DNA of 47,710 nucleotides from Duganella aceris (lineage in GTDB: Bacteria > Pseudomonadota > Gammaproteobacteria > Burkholderiales > Burkholderiaceae_D): assembly GCF_011090165.1 (NCBI RefSeq), contig NZ_JAADJT010000023.1, positions 1 through 47,710 of the forward strand, given 5' to 3'. Position numbers and translations under genes: made by a program. Below are positions 24,848 through 32,979 of this stretch, piece by piece. Below the pieces are notes generated by a model. It was not told where the DNA came from and ran no database searches. It saw only the letters and a list, made by a program, of their open reading frames with translations. Position 1 is the stretch's first letter; each line of letters begins with the position of its first letter.

Positions 24848-26310
24848 ATTTGATCCACCCGTGCTTTCACCTCGGGCGACATGCTGATCGTGGTGCCCCA
24901 CTCGCGCGTGGTTTCGCCCGGCCACTTGTTGGTCGCGTCGATGCCCATCTTGCTGCCCAGGCCGCTCACCGGCGAGGCGAAGTCGAGATAGTCGATCGGC
25001 GTGTTGTCGACCAGCGTGGTGTCGCGGGTCGGATCGACGCGCGTCGTGATCGCCCAGATGACCTCGTTCCAGTCGCGGATGTTGACGTCCTCGTCCACCA
25101 CCACGATGAACTTGGTGTACATGAACTGGCGCAGGAAGCTCCAGACGCCAAACATCACGCGCTTGGCGTGGCCGGCGTACTGCTTCTTGATCTGCACCAC
25201 CGCCATGCGGTAGCTGCAGCCTTCGGCCGGCAGGTGGAAATCGGTGATCTCGCTGAACTGCTTTTGCAGCAGCGGAATAAACACCTCGTTCAGCGCCAGG
25301 CCCAGCACCGCCGGTTCGTCCGGCGGCTTGCCGGTGTAGGTGGAGTGGTAGATCGGATCGCGCCGCATCGTGATGCGGTCGATGGTGAACACCGGGAACG
25401 AGTCCTGCTCATTATAGTAGCCGGTGTGGTCGCCATACGGCCCCTCCAGCGCGTGCTCGTAGCCGGTTGGATGGTTTTCATCCGGGTAGATATGCCCTTC
25501 CAGCACGATCTCGGCCGAGGCCGGCACGCGCAGCTCGCTGCCGATCGCCTTGACCAGCTCGGTGCGGCTGCCGCGCAGCAGGCCGGCGAACTGGTATTCG
25601 GACAGGCTGTCCGGCACCGGCGTCACCGCGCCTAATATAGTAGCGGGATCGGCGCCCAGCGCGACGCACACCGGATACGGTTTGCCCTTGCTCTGTATGG
25701 CGTGCTCGCGGAAATCGAGCGCGCCGCCGCGATGCGCCAGCCAGCGCATGATGACCTTGTTCGGACCCAGCACCTGCTGGCGGTAGATGCCCAGGTTCTG
25801 GCGCTTCTTATTAGGGCCCTTGGTGATCACCAGGCCCCAGGTGATCAGCGGCGCCACGTCGCCCGGCCAGCAGTGCTGGATCGGCAGCTTGGCCAGATCG
25901 ACGTCGGCGCCTTCCCAGACGATGTCGTGGCACGGCGCGCCGCGCAATTCCTTCGGCGCCATGTCCCACACCGCCTTGACCAGCGAGCCCAGGCCCATCA
26001 GATCCTTGAAGTCCTTCGGTGGTTCCGGCTCCTTCAGGCGCGACAGCACGTGGCCGATCTTGCGCAGTTCGCTGACGTCGTTGGCTCCCATGCCCAACGC
26101 GACGCGGCGTCCGGTGCCGAACAGATTGGCCAGCACCGGAATGCTGTGGCCGGTAGGGTTTTGGAACAATAAAGCTGGCCCGCCGGCACGCAACGTGCGG
26201 TCGCAAATCTCGGTCATCTCTAAATGCGGCGAAACAGGGGTCAAAATGGGCTTTAGTTCGTCCATCCGTTGCAGTTGAGAAATAAAATCTCGCAGATCAG
26301 AATATTTCAT
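24826..26310 (-). CDS. ubiD: UbiD family decarboxylase (4-hydroxy-3-polyprenylbenzoate decarboxylase)
   Basis: This is a 494-residue protein, standard length. The start MKYSDLRDFISQLQRMDELK matches the family. Typical segments follow: LFQNPTGHSIPVLANLFGT, NLGIYRQQVLGPNKVIMRWL, EGPYGDHTGYYNEQDSFPVF, and a C-terminal MGIDATNKWPGE. It decarboxylates the ubiquinone precursor using prenylated FMN supplied by UbiX. UbiX is not in the window. Confidence 0.96.
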   Translation of the reverse strand: MKYSDLRDFISQLQRMDELKPILTPVSPHLEMTEICDRTLRAGGPALLFQNPTGHSIPVLANLFGTGRRVALGMGANDVSELRKIGHVLSRLKEPEPPKDFKDLMGLGSLVKAVWDMAPKELRGAPCHDIVWEGADVDLAKLPIQHCWPGDVAPLITWGLVITKGPNKKRQNLGIYRQQVLGPNKVIMRWLAHRGGALDFREHAIQSKGKPYPVCVALGADPATILGAVTPVPDSLSEYQFAGLLRGSRTELVKAIGSELRVPASAEIVLEGHIYPDENHPTGYEHALEGPYGDHTGYYNEQDSFPVFTIDRITMRRDPIYHSTYTGKPPDEPAVLGLALNEVFIPLLQKQFSEITDFHLPAEGCSYRMAVVQIKKQYAGHAKRVMFGVWSFLRQFMYTKFIVVVDEDVNIRDWNEVIWAITTRVDPTRDTTLVDNTPIDYLDFASPVSGLGSKMGIDATNKWPGETTREWGTTISMSPEVKARVDQIWQELGL

Positions 26311-26443
26311 CGTTTTTTAATTTTTTCTTACATTAAAGCGCACTGTTTAAAAATACAGGTCAAGTAGTTGATTTTATTGGTTTTCCACCGTACACAAGGA
26401 AAAAAGCTAGACTTAAAAGTTATAGCTTTCAATCGCGTTAGTA

Positions 26444-26472
26444 TTGACTTGATATAAAACGGCTTCTACAAT
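26444..26472 (+). promoter_or_regulatory. Sigma-70 promoter of the lytic transglycosylase
   Basis: TTGACT (26444-26449) and TACAAT (26467-26472) are separated by 17 bp. The predicted start, near 26479, is about 314 nt before the chosen ATG, so the mRNA has a long leader. The DNA between 26311 and 26443 is AT-rich and shows nothing else that I can name. Confidence 0.65.
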
Positions 26473-26478
26473 TTGCCC

Positions 26479-26792
26479 TACTTGAAGAGGACACGGTCTC
26501 ACCACCTTATGCGAACCACATAAGTTGTCGCTCATTCATTCACGGAGTCGGGGCTCCACATGACATTTTAGGAGTGTTTTCAAAAGGCGTCTGCCTTACC
26601 CCCGAAAGAAGTTGTATTGCGACTGTTTCGAATACCTCAGGGAAAGATCAGCTCTAGCAAGCAATGATGGCGTCCAACGCGCGCTCCCAGCGGCGGCGGA
26701 CGATGATATTTCTGATGCACGGCATTAGCACCCTCTTAGCTGCGTTCAACGCTGGCGGGGACCCGCTTTTACGGTCATTTCAGGGGAACTCT
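26479..26792 (+). promoter_or_regulatory. Long structured 5' leader of the transglycosylase mRNA
   Basis: About 314 nt of untranslated RNA. Visible pairing: a hairpin CTTATG/CATAAG near 26505-26524. AGTC at 26546-26549 can pair with GACT at 26621-26624. Inside this, GGGG (26550-26553) pairs with CCCC (26599-26602), enclosing CTCC/GGAG (26554-26557 with 26571-26574) and AAGGC/GCCTT (26584-26588 with 26593-26597). This gives a three-way junction. Minimal ORFs ATG-CGA-ACC-ACA-TAA and ATG-ACA-TTT-TAG also occur. It matches no riboswitch class I can name. Confidence 0.5.
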
Positions 26793-27686
26793 ATGATTAA
26801 TCGCTTCACCGGTGCAACGATGTTTGCCCGCACCATGGCTCGCCAGCCTGCCACGTGGTTCGCCACGACGCGCGTTTCGGCAAAGGGTGTGTTGACCACC
26901 GCCCAGCACACTCTGACTATTTTGGGTGTGTCCGCTTTAGTAGTGATGGCAGTAATGTTTGTCCGTCCGGATCTGGCCAAAGCCTTGAGCGACAGCCTGA
27001 ACCCGGCGCCCGCGCTGGAAACCGTCGCCGTCGTGGCACCTCCGCTGTCGGCGCTGATGGAAACGCCGGTCGCCGGCACCCCGGCCGCCAACACCGCGCC
27101 GCTGACCTCGGAAGAGAAAGCGCTGCTGGGCACGCAAAAGCAGCAGCAATGGGTGACCTCGTGGTTGTCCAAGCGTTACCGCGTAGCGGGCGACGCCGCC
27201 AACATGCTGGTGTCGACCGCCTACCTGACGGCGCGTGAGATCAAGCTCGACCCACTGCTGATCCTGGCGGTGATGGCGATCGAATCGGGACTGAATCCGT
27301 TCGCGGAAAGCCCGGTCGGCGCGCAAGGCCTGATGCAAGTGATGTCGAAAATCCATCACGACAAGTTCCAGGAAATGGGCGGCCTGCAAGCGGCGCTGAA
27401 TCCCGTGGCGAATATCCGCGTCGGCTCGCTGATCCTGAAGGATTATGTGACCCGCGGCGGCTCGGTTGAAGCCGGTCTGAAGATCTACGTCGGCGCAGGC
27501 GCCTTCGAGCACGACGACGGTTACGGCTCGAAAGTGCTGGCCGAATACAACCGCCTGAAACAGGTTTCGGCGGGCAAGAAAGTCCCGACTATCACGCCGA
27601 TGATGGCCGCCACCCCGCCGAAAGCGGCGGCACCGGTGGTCGTGGCGGAGAAATCCAGCAACGATACGCAAATCGCCGGCCTCTAA
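26793..27686 (+). CDS. Lytic transglycosylase, SLT/lysozyme-like domain
   Basis: This is a 297-residue protein starting MINRFTGATMFARTM after an AGGGGAA ribosome site; the frame stays open upstream but lies in the leader. One N-terminal membrane segment (about 40-60: TLTILGVSALVVMAVMFV) anchors it. The catalytic domain (about 150-260) contains LDPLLILAVMAIESGLNPFA with the catalytic glutamate in AIESGLNP, then SPVGAQGLMQVM and NPVANIRVGSLIL. A Pro/Ala-rich tail follows. It cleaves peptidoglycan glycan strands in the periplasm. Confidence 0.9.
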   Translation: MINRFTGATMFARTMARQPATWFATTRVSAKGVLTTAQHTLTILGVSALVVMAVMFVRPDLAKALSDSLNPAPALETVAVVAPPLSALMETPVAGTPAANTAPLTSEEKALLGTQKQQQWVTSWLSKRYRVAGDAANMLVSTAYLTAREIKLDPLLILAVMAIESGLNPFAESPVGAQGLMQVMSKIHHDKFQEMGGLQAALNPVANIRVGSLILKDYVTRGGSVEAGLKIYVGAGAFEHDDGYGSKVLAEYNRLKQVSAGKKVPTITPMMAATPPKAAAPVVVAEKSSNDTQIAGL

Positions 27687-27705
27687 TTAATAGAGACAGG
27701 AAACA

Positions 27706-27729
27706 AAAGCCGCCGCGAGGCGGTTTTTT
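27706..27729 (+). terminator. Intrinsic terminator after the transglycosylase
   Basis: CCGCC (27710-27714) pairs with GGCGG (27719-27723) across a GCGA tetraloop, preceded by AAAAG and followed by TTTTTT (27724-27729). It lies 4 bases before the end of the opposite-strand orphan gene. Confidence 0.8.
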
Positions 27730-27732
27730 CGT

Positions 27733-28287
27733 TTACGGGCAGGACGTGATCTTGACCCGCCCGCCGCTGGCGGGGTCCTTGGAAATACAAACGACGAGGC
27801 CGCCCGGCATGCGCCATTTGGTCACGCGCGTGCCGTCGGGCATGCTCACCTCCCCGATCTCGCCGCTGCCGCCGCCCACGTAGGCTTTTTCGAACGCGGC
27901 CGCCAGCGCCGTGGTGTCGTTGACGATCTTGCGGTCGCGCTGGGTCCAGGATTCCTTGCGCACCGCCTTGTCGGCGGCGAAGGCGCTTTTCAGTGCGCGC
28001 TGCTTGAGGTCGTCTTCCGGCTTGGCCGGCAGCGCGAATGGATCGGGCAATGGCGCGGCCTGGGTGATCGCCTGCGGCTGCGTGGCGGCCTCCGGCGGCG
28101 ACAAGAGCGGCATCGGCGCCGCCGCATCGGGCGCGTCGGGTTTGGGCAGATCGGGCGACATGCGCGTCCGGGGCGGCGGGATGCGCTGCGGCGCCTTCTG
28201 CGCGAGCTGGGACCGCTCCGGCGGCGCCGGCCGCATCGGCGCGAGAATATACGTGATCGGCGCGTGAACCGCGACAGCGGCCGCCAA
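27733..28287 (-). CDS. Proline-rich protein of unknown function, start uncertain
   Basis: The nearest standard start is a TTG at 28287, giving 184 residues. The frame remains open upstream to a TAG near 28430 and encodes a convincing N-terminus with basic residues and a hydrophobic helix (WLALVGGAHILAFLCWQQPG). That stretch has no ATG, GTG or TTG; only a CTG at 28395 would include it (221 residues). The middle (about 15-75) is Pro/Ala-rich, periplasm-spanning in style. The C-terminal 80 residues are a compact domain (KIVNDTTALAAAFEKAYVGG, GTRVTKWRMPGGLVVCISKD) ending in a Cys-Pro. This suggests a single-pass membrane protein. No recognised family. Confidence 0.6.
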   Translation of the reverse strand: MAAAVAVHAPITYILAPMRPAPPERSQLAQKAPQRIPPPRTRMSPDLPKPDAPDAAAPMPLLSPPEAATQPQAITQAAPLPDPFALPAKPEDDLKQRALKSAFAADKAVRKESWTQRDRKIVNDTTALAAAFEKAYVGGGSGEIGEVSMPDGTRVTKWRMPGGLVVCISKDPASGGRVKITSCP

Positions 28288-28470
28288 GCGCAGCCCAGGC
28301 TGCTGCCAGCAAAGAAACGCCAGGATATGCGCGCCGCCGACCAGCGCCAGCCAGCCGCGCCGTCGCCAGGCCTGCGGGCCGGATAGTCGGGTCAGTTCGA
28401 TGATATCGCCCCAGGTTAGCTAAAAACCAAGCGATACTGCGGCGCGCCGTCCCGGGCGGCAAGGCAAATA

Positions 28471-28507
28471 TAAAAAAAGCCACCGCAAGATACCTTGGGT
28501 GGCTTTT
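28471..28507 (-). terminator. Intrinsic terminator after nusB
   Basis: On the minus strand AAGCCACC and GGTGGCTT form a stem around an ~13-base loop (arms 28507-28498 and 28484-28477), followed by TTTTTTTA. It is 21 bases past the nusB stop and ends the ribBX-ribH-nusB unit. Confidence 0.8.
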
Positions 28508-28527
28508 GACGATACCGCTTCAGCGGA

Positions 28528-28998
28528 TCAGCGTTTCTTGTCGGCGGCGACTTCGTCCGGACGCAGCTTGCCGGCCAGCTTGTCCAGCACGCCGTTGACG
28601 TATTTGTGGCCGTCGATACCGCCGAACGACTTGGTCAGCTCCACCGCTTCGTTGATGACGACGCGGTAAGGGATTTCCAGGTTGTTCTTCAGCTCGTAAG
28701 CACCGATCAACAGCACCGCGTGCTCGATCGGCGACAGCTCGTTGATGCCGCGATCGACCAGCGGCGCGAAGCTCTCGCGCAGCTCGACCGACGAACCGAT
28801 GGCGCCGTTCAGCAGCACGGTGAAATGCTCGCCGTCGGCCTTGTCGAAGCCATGCGCGCCACGAATGTGGTTGACCACCTTGGAGGCGGGTTCGTTATTC
28901 AGCAGCCACTGGTACAACCCTTGCAGCGCGAACTCGCGCGCGCGGTGACGCGGCGTGCGGTTCTTGCTGGGGTTGGCGTGCAGATTCTTCTCAGTCAT
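28528..28998 (-). CDS. nusB: Transcription antitermination factor NusB
   Basis: This is a 156-residue all-helical RNA-binding protein. RTPRHRAREFALQGLYQWLL at the N-terminus and ELSPIEHAVLLIGAYEL, VVINEAVELTKSFGGIDGHK and FVNGVLDKLA-like YVNGVLDKLAGKLR are diagnostic. It partners NusE (S10) on boxA in rRNA antitermination. AAAAGGTG precedes the ATG. It follows ribH by 21 bases, the usual ribH-nusB order. Confidence 0.97.
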   Translation of the reverse strand: MTEKNLHANPSKNRTPRHRAREFALQGLYQWLLNNEPASKVVNHIRGAHGFDKADGEHFTVLLNGAIGSSVELRESFAPLVDRGINELSPIEHAVLLIGAYELKNNLEIPYRVVINEAVELTKSFGGIDGHKYVNGVLDKLAGKLRPDEVAADKKR

Positions 28999-29019
28999 GG
29001 GTACACCTTTTCTTATTAA

Positions 29020-29508
29020 TTACTCGTCGTCGCCTTGATCCTGGTTCAACTCTTCCAGGGCGATGGTCAGATTGGCCATCTCAACCGCGACGCGCGCCGC
29101 ATCGGCGCCTTTGATGGCCATGCGCACTTCCGCCTGTTCATCGTTCTCGGTGGTCAGGATCGCGTTGGCGATCGGGATGCCGTAGTCGAGGCCGATGCGG
29201 GTGATGCCCGCGCCGGATTCGTTCGACACCAGCTCGAAGTGGTAGGTCTCGCCGCGGATCACCGCGCCCAGCGCGATCAGCGCGTCGAACTGCTGCGACT
29301 CGGCCATCTTCTGCAGCACCAGCGGCACTTCCAGCGCGCCCGGCACGGTCACGTGCAGCACGTCGTCGTCGGCCACGCCCAGGTGTTTCAATTCCGCCAG
29401 ACAGGCCGACAGCAGACCGTGGCAGACGTCTTCGTTGAAGCGGGCTTGAACGATGCCGATGCGCAGATCGTCACCGGACAGATTTGTTTCGTAGCTTCCT
29501 ACGGTCAT
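29020..29508 (-). CDS. ribH: 6,7-dimethyl-8-ribityllumazine synthase
   Basis: This is a 162-residue protein with the family core IGIVQARFNEDVCHGLLSAC, VTVPGALEVPLVLQKMAES, ALIALGAVIRGETYHFELVS and GIPIANAILTTENDEQAE. It condenses the RibA/D product with the RibB product to form lumazine, the substrate of RibE. It lies 27 bases after ribBX. Confidence 0.97.
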   Translation of the reverse strand: MTVGSYETNLSGDDLRIGIVQARFNEDVCHGLLSACLAELKHLGVADDDVLHVTVPGALEVPLVLQKMAESQQFDALIALGAVIRGETYHFELVSNESGAGITRIGLDYGIPIANAILTTENDEQAEVRMAIKGADAARVAVEMANLTIALEELNQDQGDDE

Positions 29509-29535
29509 GGGGTGCCTCTTTATATGTTGGTTGAA

Positions 29536-30645
29536 TTAGTTAGGTTTGGCGACATAGCCGGTGACTTCCAGATCGAAGCCGGTCATCGATGGCATTTTGC
29601 GCGGGCTGGCCAGCAGCTGCATCTTGCAGACGCCGACTTCGCGCAGGATTTGCGCGCCGATGCCGTAGCTGCGCAGGTCCATGCTGGCCGCGCGGCCTTT
29701 CGGTTTGCCTTCCGGCTTGCCCAGCGCGTCGAACTGGGCGAAGAACTGCTCCGCCGTTTCTTCGCAATTGAGCAGCACGATGACGCCGCTGTCGGCCGCC
29801 TTGACCGCCGCCAGCGACGACGACAGGTTCCACGAGTGGGTGGTCGCTTCGGATTCCAGGATGTCCAGGATGGAGACCGGCTGGTGCACGCGCACCAGGG
29901 TTTCCTTGCCTTTTTCGATCTGGCCGTGCACCAGCGCCAGATGCGCCGAGCCGCTTGGCTTGTCGCGGTACGCGATCATGCGGAACTCGCCCTGCGCGGT
30001 GTTCAGCGGGCGCTCGCCAATCTTCTCGACCAGCGACTCGTTGCGGCTGCGATAGTGGATCAGGTCGGCGATGGTGCCGATCTTCAGATTGTGTTCCTTG
30101 GCGAAGACCAGCAGGTCCGGCAGGCGCGCCATGGTGCCGTCCTCGTTCATGATCTCGCAGATCACCGAGGCCGGGGTCAGGCCGGCCATCGCGGTCAGGT
30201 CGCAGCCGGCTTCGGTATGGCCTGCGCGCATCAGCACGCCGCCCTTTTGCGCCTTCAGCGGGAAGATGTGGCCGGGTTGGACGATGTCCGACGGCTGGGT
30301 GTTCTTGTCGACCGCGACCTGGATGGTGCGCGAGCGGTCGGCCGCCGAGATGCCGGTGGTGACGCCCTCGGCCGCTTCGATCGAAACCGTGAAGTTGGTG
30401 CCGAAGGCGGTGCCGTTACGGGCCGACATCATCGACAGGTTCAGCTGGTCGCAGCGTTCCTCGGTCAGGGTCAGGCAGACCAGGCCGCGCGCGTAGCGGA
30501 CCATGAAATTGATGGCCTCCGGCGTGACGAAGTCCGCCGCAAGCACCAGATCACCTTCGTTTTCCCGGTCTTCTTCATCGACCAGGATCACCATGCGGCC
30601 AGCGCGCAATTCGGCGACGATTTCTTCGGTGCTGGAAATTGACAT
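29536..30645 (-). CDS. ribB: 3,4-dihydroxy-2-butanone 4-phosphate synthase with degenerate GTP cyclohydrolase II domain (RibBX type)
   Basis: This is a 369-residue protein. Residues 1-205 are a full RibB domain: VILVDEEDRENEGDLVLAAD, RYARGLVCLTLTEERCDQL, DRSRTIQVAVD, and HTEAGCDLTAMAGLTPASVI. Residues 210-369 align in position with GTP cyclohydrolase II, but the zinc-binding GSLRCDCG-type motif is absent (the stretch reads LESEATTHSWNLSSSL) and the HxxGRGIG region is missing. It therefore probably supplies only the RibB reaction; the tail is the RibX-type domain. GTP cyclohydrolase II must be encoded elsewhere. AAGGAA precedes the ATG. No FMN riboswitch pattern is visible upstream (30646-30836). 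Confidence 0.92.
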   Translation of the reverse strand: MSISSTEEIVAELRAGRMVILVDEEDRENEGDLVLAADFVTPEAINFMVRYARGLVCLTLTEERCDQLNLSMMSARNGTAFGTNFTVSIEAAEGVTTGISAADRSRTIQVAVDKNTQPSDIVQPGHIFPLKAQKGGVLMRAGHTEAGCDLTAMAGLTPASVICEIMNEDGTMARLPDLLVFAKEHNLKIGTIADLIHYRSRNESLVEKIGERPLNTAQGEFRMIAYRDKPSGSAHLALVHGQIEKGKETLVRVHQPVSILDILESEATTHSWNLSSSLAAVKAADSGVIVLLNCEETAEQFFAQFDALGKPEGKPKGRAASMDLRSYGIGAQILREVGVCKMQLLASPRKMPSMTGFDLEVTGYVAKPN

Positions 30646-30836
30646 TTTTATTCCTTAAAGACTGAGCGAGAATGTTTCTTAACCCGCTATTTTAAAGGAT
30701 TTACGCCAGCCCCACCGCAAAAGCCCGCTTTTATCCGGCAAAAGAGCGTCTATCTGGTTTTCTTGAAAACATTCCCACTTGAATCCAGTTGTACACTCAT
30801 TGCGTATAAGAAATAAACACCACGGAGAGATTCATC

Positions 30837-31214
30837 ATGTTCAGAACTATCGGCGCGGCGCTGATCGCCGCATGCACCCTGGCAGGCACGGCGCAGGCGA
30901 CGCCGCAAGCCGCCAAGGGCGAGCGTCTATGGCAGCAGCGCTGCGCCGAGTGCCACGCCGTCGACACCGATCAAACCGGCCCGCGCCATCGCGGCGTGTT
31001 CGGCCGGCGCGCCGGCAGCGTGCCGGATTACGACTACTCGCGCGCGGTGCGCAAATCCGGCGTGTATTGGGACGCCGCGTCGCTGGACCGCTGGCTGACC
31101 GATCCGGAGAAATTCATCCCCGGCCAGAACATGGACTTTAAGGTGCGCAACAAGGCCGAGCGCGCGGCGCTGATCGCCTACCTGCAAACCCTCACGCCTG
31201 CGCCGCATCCATGA
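30837..31214 (+). CDS. Class I cytochrome c (c2/c550-like), exported
   Basis: This is a 125-residue periplasmic protein with a signal peptide (about 1-21, LIAACTLAGTAQA). It has a haem-attachment CAECH at about 37-41 and a likely methionine ligand in PGQNMDFKV near 100. GPRHRGVFGRRAGSVPDYDYS is typical of small c2-type cytochromes. A GGAGAG site precedes the ATG. It lies on the opposite strand inside the riboflavin cluster, between ribE and ribBX. Confidence 0.92.
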   Translation: MFRTIGAALIAACTLAGTAQATPQAAKGERLWQQRCAECHAVDTDQTGPRHRGVFGRRAGSVPDYDYSRAVRKSGVYWDAASLDRWLTDPEKFIPGQNMDFKVRNKAERAALIAYLQTLTPAPHP

Positions 31215-31233
31215 CCCGGGCGCGGGGGGCGTT

Positions 31234-31869
31234 TTACTTCGACGCCGCGCCGACCGACACCATGCGCTCGACGTAACGGGCGATCAGGTCGATCTCCAGG
31301 TTAACCTGCTTGCCGACCGCCAAATGCTTCAGCGTGGTCATGGCGATGGTGTGCGGGATCAGGTTGATCGAGAACTGGCACACCAGATCCTTGCCACTGC
31401 CGATGTCGTTGACGCGGTTCACCGTCAACGAGACCCCGTTGACCACGATCGAGCCCTTGAACGCCAGGAACTTGGCCAACTCGTGCGGCGCTTCGATCAC
31501 CAGCTCCCACGACTCGCCCACCGCTTCGAACTTGCGCACCACGCCCAGGCCATCGACGTGGCCGGACACCAGATGGCCGCCGAGACGCTCGTTCAGCGTC
31601 AGCGCTTTTTCCAGGTTCACCTCGGTCGGCGTATCCAGGCCGACGGTGCAATTGAGGCTCTCGCGCGAGACGTCGACGCGGAAGCTGGCGGCGTCTTTTT
31701 CCACCACCGTCATGCAGGCGCCGTTGATGGCGATCGAGTCGCCCAGCGCGACGTCGGCCAGCGGCAGGCCGCCGGCGTTGATGTCCAGGCGCACGCCCGC
31801 GAACGAGCCGCCTTCCAGCGGGGTGACCGATTCAATTTTGCCGATGGCGGCGACGATTCCAGTGAACAT
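31234..31869 (-). CDS. ribE: Riboflavin synthase, alpha chain
   Basis: This is a 211-residue protein beginning MFTGIVAAIGKIESVTPLEG, the family N-terminus. It has two tandem lumazine-binding repeats (about 1-95 and 98-195); each carries the GDSIAINGACMTVV / GSIVVNGVSLTVN motif. It dismutates two lumazine molecules into riboflavin. It starts 8 bases after ribD, with AGGAAA as ribosome site. Confidence 0.97.
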   Translation of the reverse strand: MFTGIVAAIGKIESVTPLEGGSFAGVRLDINAGGLPLADVALGDSIAINGACMTVVEKDAASFRVDVSRESLNCTVGLDTPTEVNLEKALTLNERLGGHLVSGHVDGLGVVRKFEAVGESWELVIEAPHELAKFLAFKGSIVVNGVSLTVNRVNDIGSGKDLVCQFSINLIPHTIAMTTLKHLAVGKQVNLEIDLIARYVERMVSVGAASK

Positions 31870-31877
31870 AATTTTTC

Positions 31878-32972
31878 CTAATGAGTGAAGCGGGCAAGGA
31901 TACGCAAATCTTCGCCGATTTGCTGAACCTCGTGAAATTTCAAATTCTTCTTCAGCGACAGATCCGTCAACGCCGGCAGCGCGAACATGCCCTGCGCATC
32001 GCCGATCAGCGACGGCGCCAGATACAGCAGCAGCTCGTCGACGCAGCCCTCGCGGATCAGCGAACCGTTCAACTTGCCGCCCGCCTCGACGTGCAGCTCG
32101 TTGATCTGGCGGCGGCCCAGCTCGCGCATCAATTCGGGCAGGTCGACCTTGCCGGAGGCGTTGGGCAGCATGATGATCTCGGCGCCGGCCGCGCGCAGCG
32201 CCGCCTCCTTCTCCGGATCGGCGACGGCGGCGGCGATCCAGGTCCCGCCTCCCTCCAATATCTTGGAGGAAAGGCCAATATCAAGCTTGCTGTCGACCAC
32301 GATGCGGCGCGGCTGGCGCGGCGTCTCGACCGCGCGCACGTTCAGCTGCGGATCGTCGGCCTTGACGGTGCCGATGCCGGTCAGAATGGCGCAGGCGCGC
32401 GCGCGCCAGGCGTGGCCGTCGGCGCGCGCCTCGGGGCCGGTGATCCACTGGCTGACGCCGTTGTGCAGCGCCGTCATGCCGTCCAGGCTGGCCGCGGCCT
32501 TCATGCGCACCCACGGCAGGCCGCGCGTCATGCGCGAGAAAAAGCCGATATTCAATTCATAAGCTTGCCGCGCCAGCAAACCGGTGCTGGTGTCGATGCC
32601 GGCGGCTGCCAGCTTGGCCATGCCCTGCCCGGCCACCAGCGGATTCGGATCCTCCATCGCCGCCACCACGCGGCCGAGGCCGGCGCGCACCAACGCGTCC
32701 GAACACGGCGGCGTGCGGCCGTAATGGTTGCACGGTTCCAGCGTGACATAGGCGGTGGCGCCGCGCACGTCGTGGCCGCGCGCTTGCGCGTCCTTCAGCG
32801 CCTGGATTTCGGCGTGGTCGCCGCCGGCCTGTTGGGTGACGCCGGCGCCGATCACCACGCCGTCGCGCACGATCACGCAGCCGATGTGCGGATTCGGCGA
32901 AGTCGTGTACAAGCCTTTGGCGGCCCATTCGAGCGCCAGCGTCATGCCGTCGAGATCGTTGCTGATATTCAC
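31878..32972 (-). CDS. ribD: Bifunctional deaminase/reductase RibD
   Basis: A protein of about 365 residues. The N-terminal deaminase has the zinc ligands in GDHAEIQAL and TLEPCNHYGRTPPC. The C-terminal reductase contains WVRMKAAASLDGMTALHNGV, DPQLNVRAVETPRQPRRIVV and LHVEAGGKLNGSLIREGCVDE. It performs steps two and three of riboflavin synthesis. The GTG at 32972 is chosen because AAGGAC lies just before it and it is 8 bases after the upstream pseudopilin stop. An ATG at 32993 (7 codons longer, overlapping the pseudopilin gene) is the alternative. Confidence 0.93.
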   Translation of the reverse strand: MNISNDLDGMTLALEWAAKGLYTTSPNPHIGCVIVRDGVVIGAGVTQQAGGDHAEIQALKDAQARGHDVRGATAYVTLEPCNHYGRTPPCSDALVRAGLGRVVAAMEDPNPLVAGQGMAKLAAAGIDTSTGLLARQAYELNIGFFSRMTRGLPWVRMKAAASLDGMTALHNGVSQWITGPEARADGHAWRARACAILTGIGTVKADDPQLNVRAVETPRQPRRIVVDSKLDIGLSSKILEGGGTWIAAAVADPEKEAALRAAGAEIIMLPNASGKVDLPELMRELGRRQINELHVEAGGKLNGSLIREGCVDELLLYLAPSLIGDAQGMFALPALTDLSLKKNLKFHEVQQIGEDLRILARFTH

Positions 32973-32979
32973 GTTGTCC

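Noticed and set aside
26664..26792. N-terminal extension of the transglycosylase from 26664
   Set aside because: The extra 43 residues have no typical features and no ribosome site; the ATG at 26793 follows AGGGGAA and places the membrane helix near the N-terminus.
30646..30836. FMN riboswitch upstream of ribB
   Set aside because: None of the conserved RFN-element sequence blocks are present on the minus strand here.
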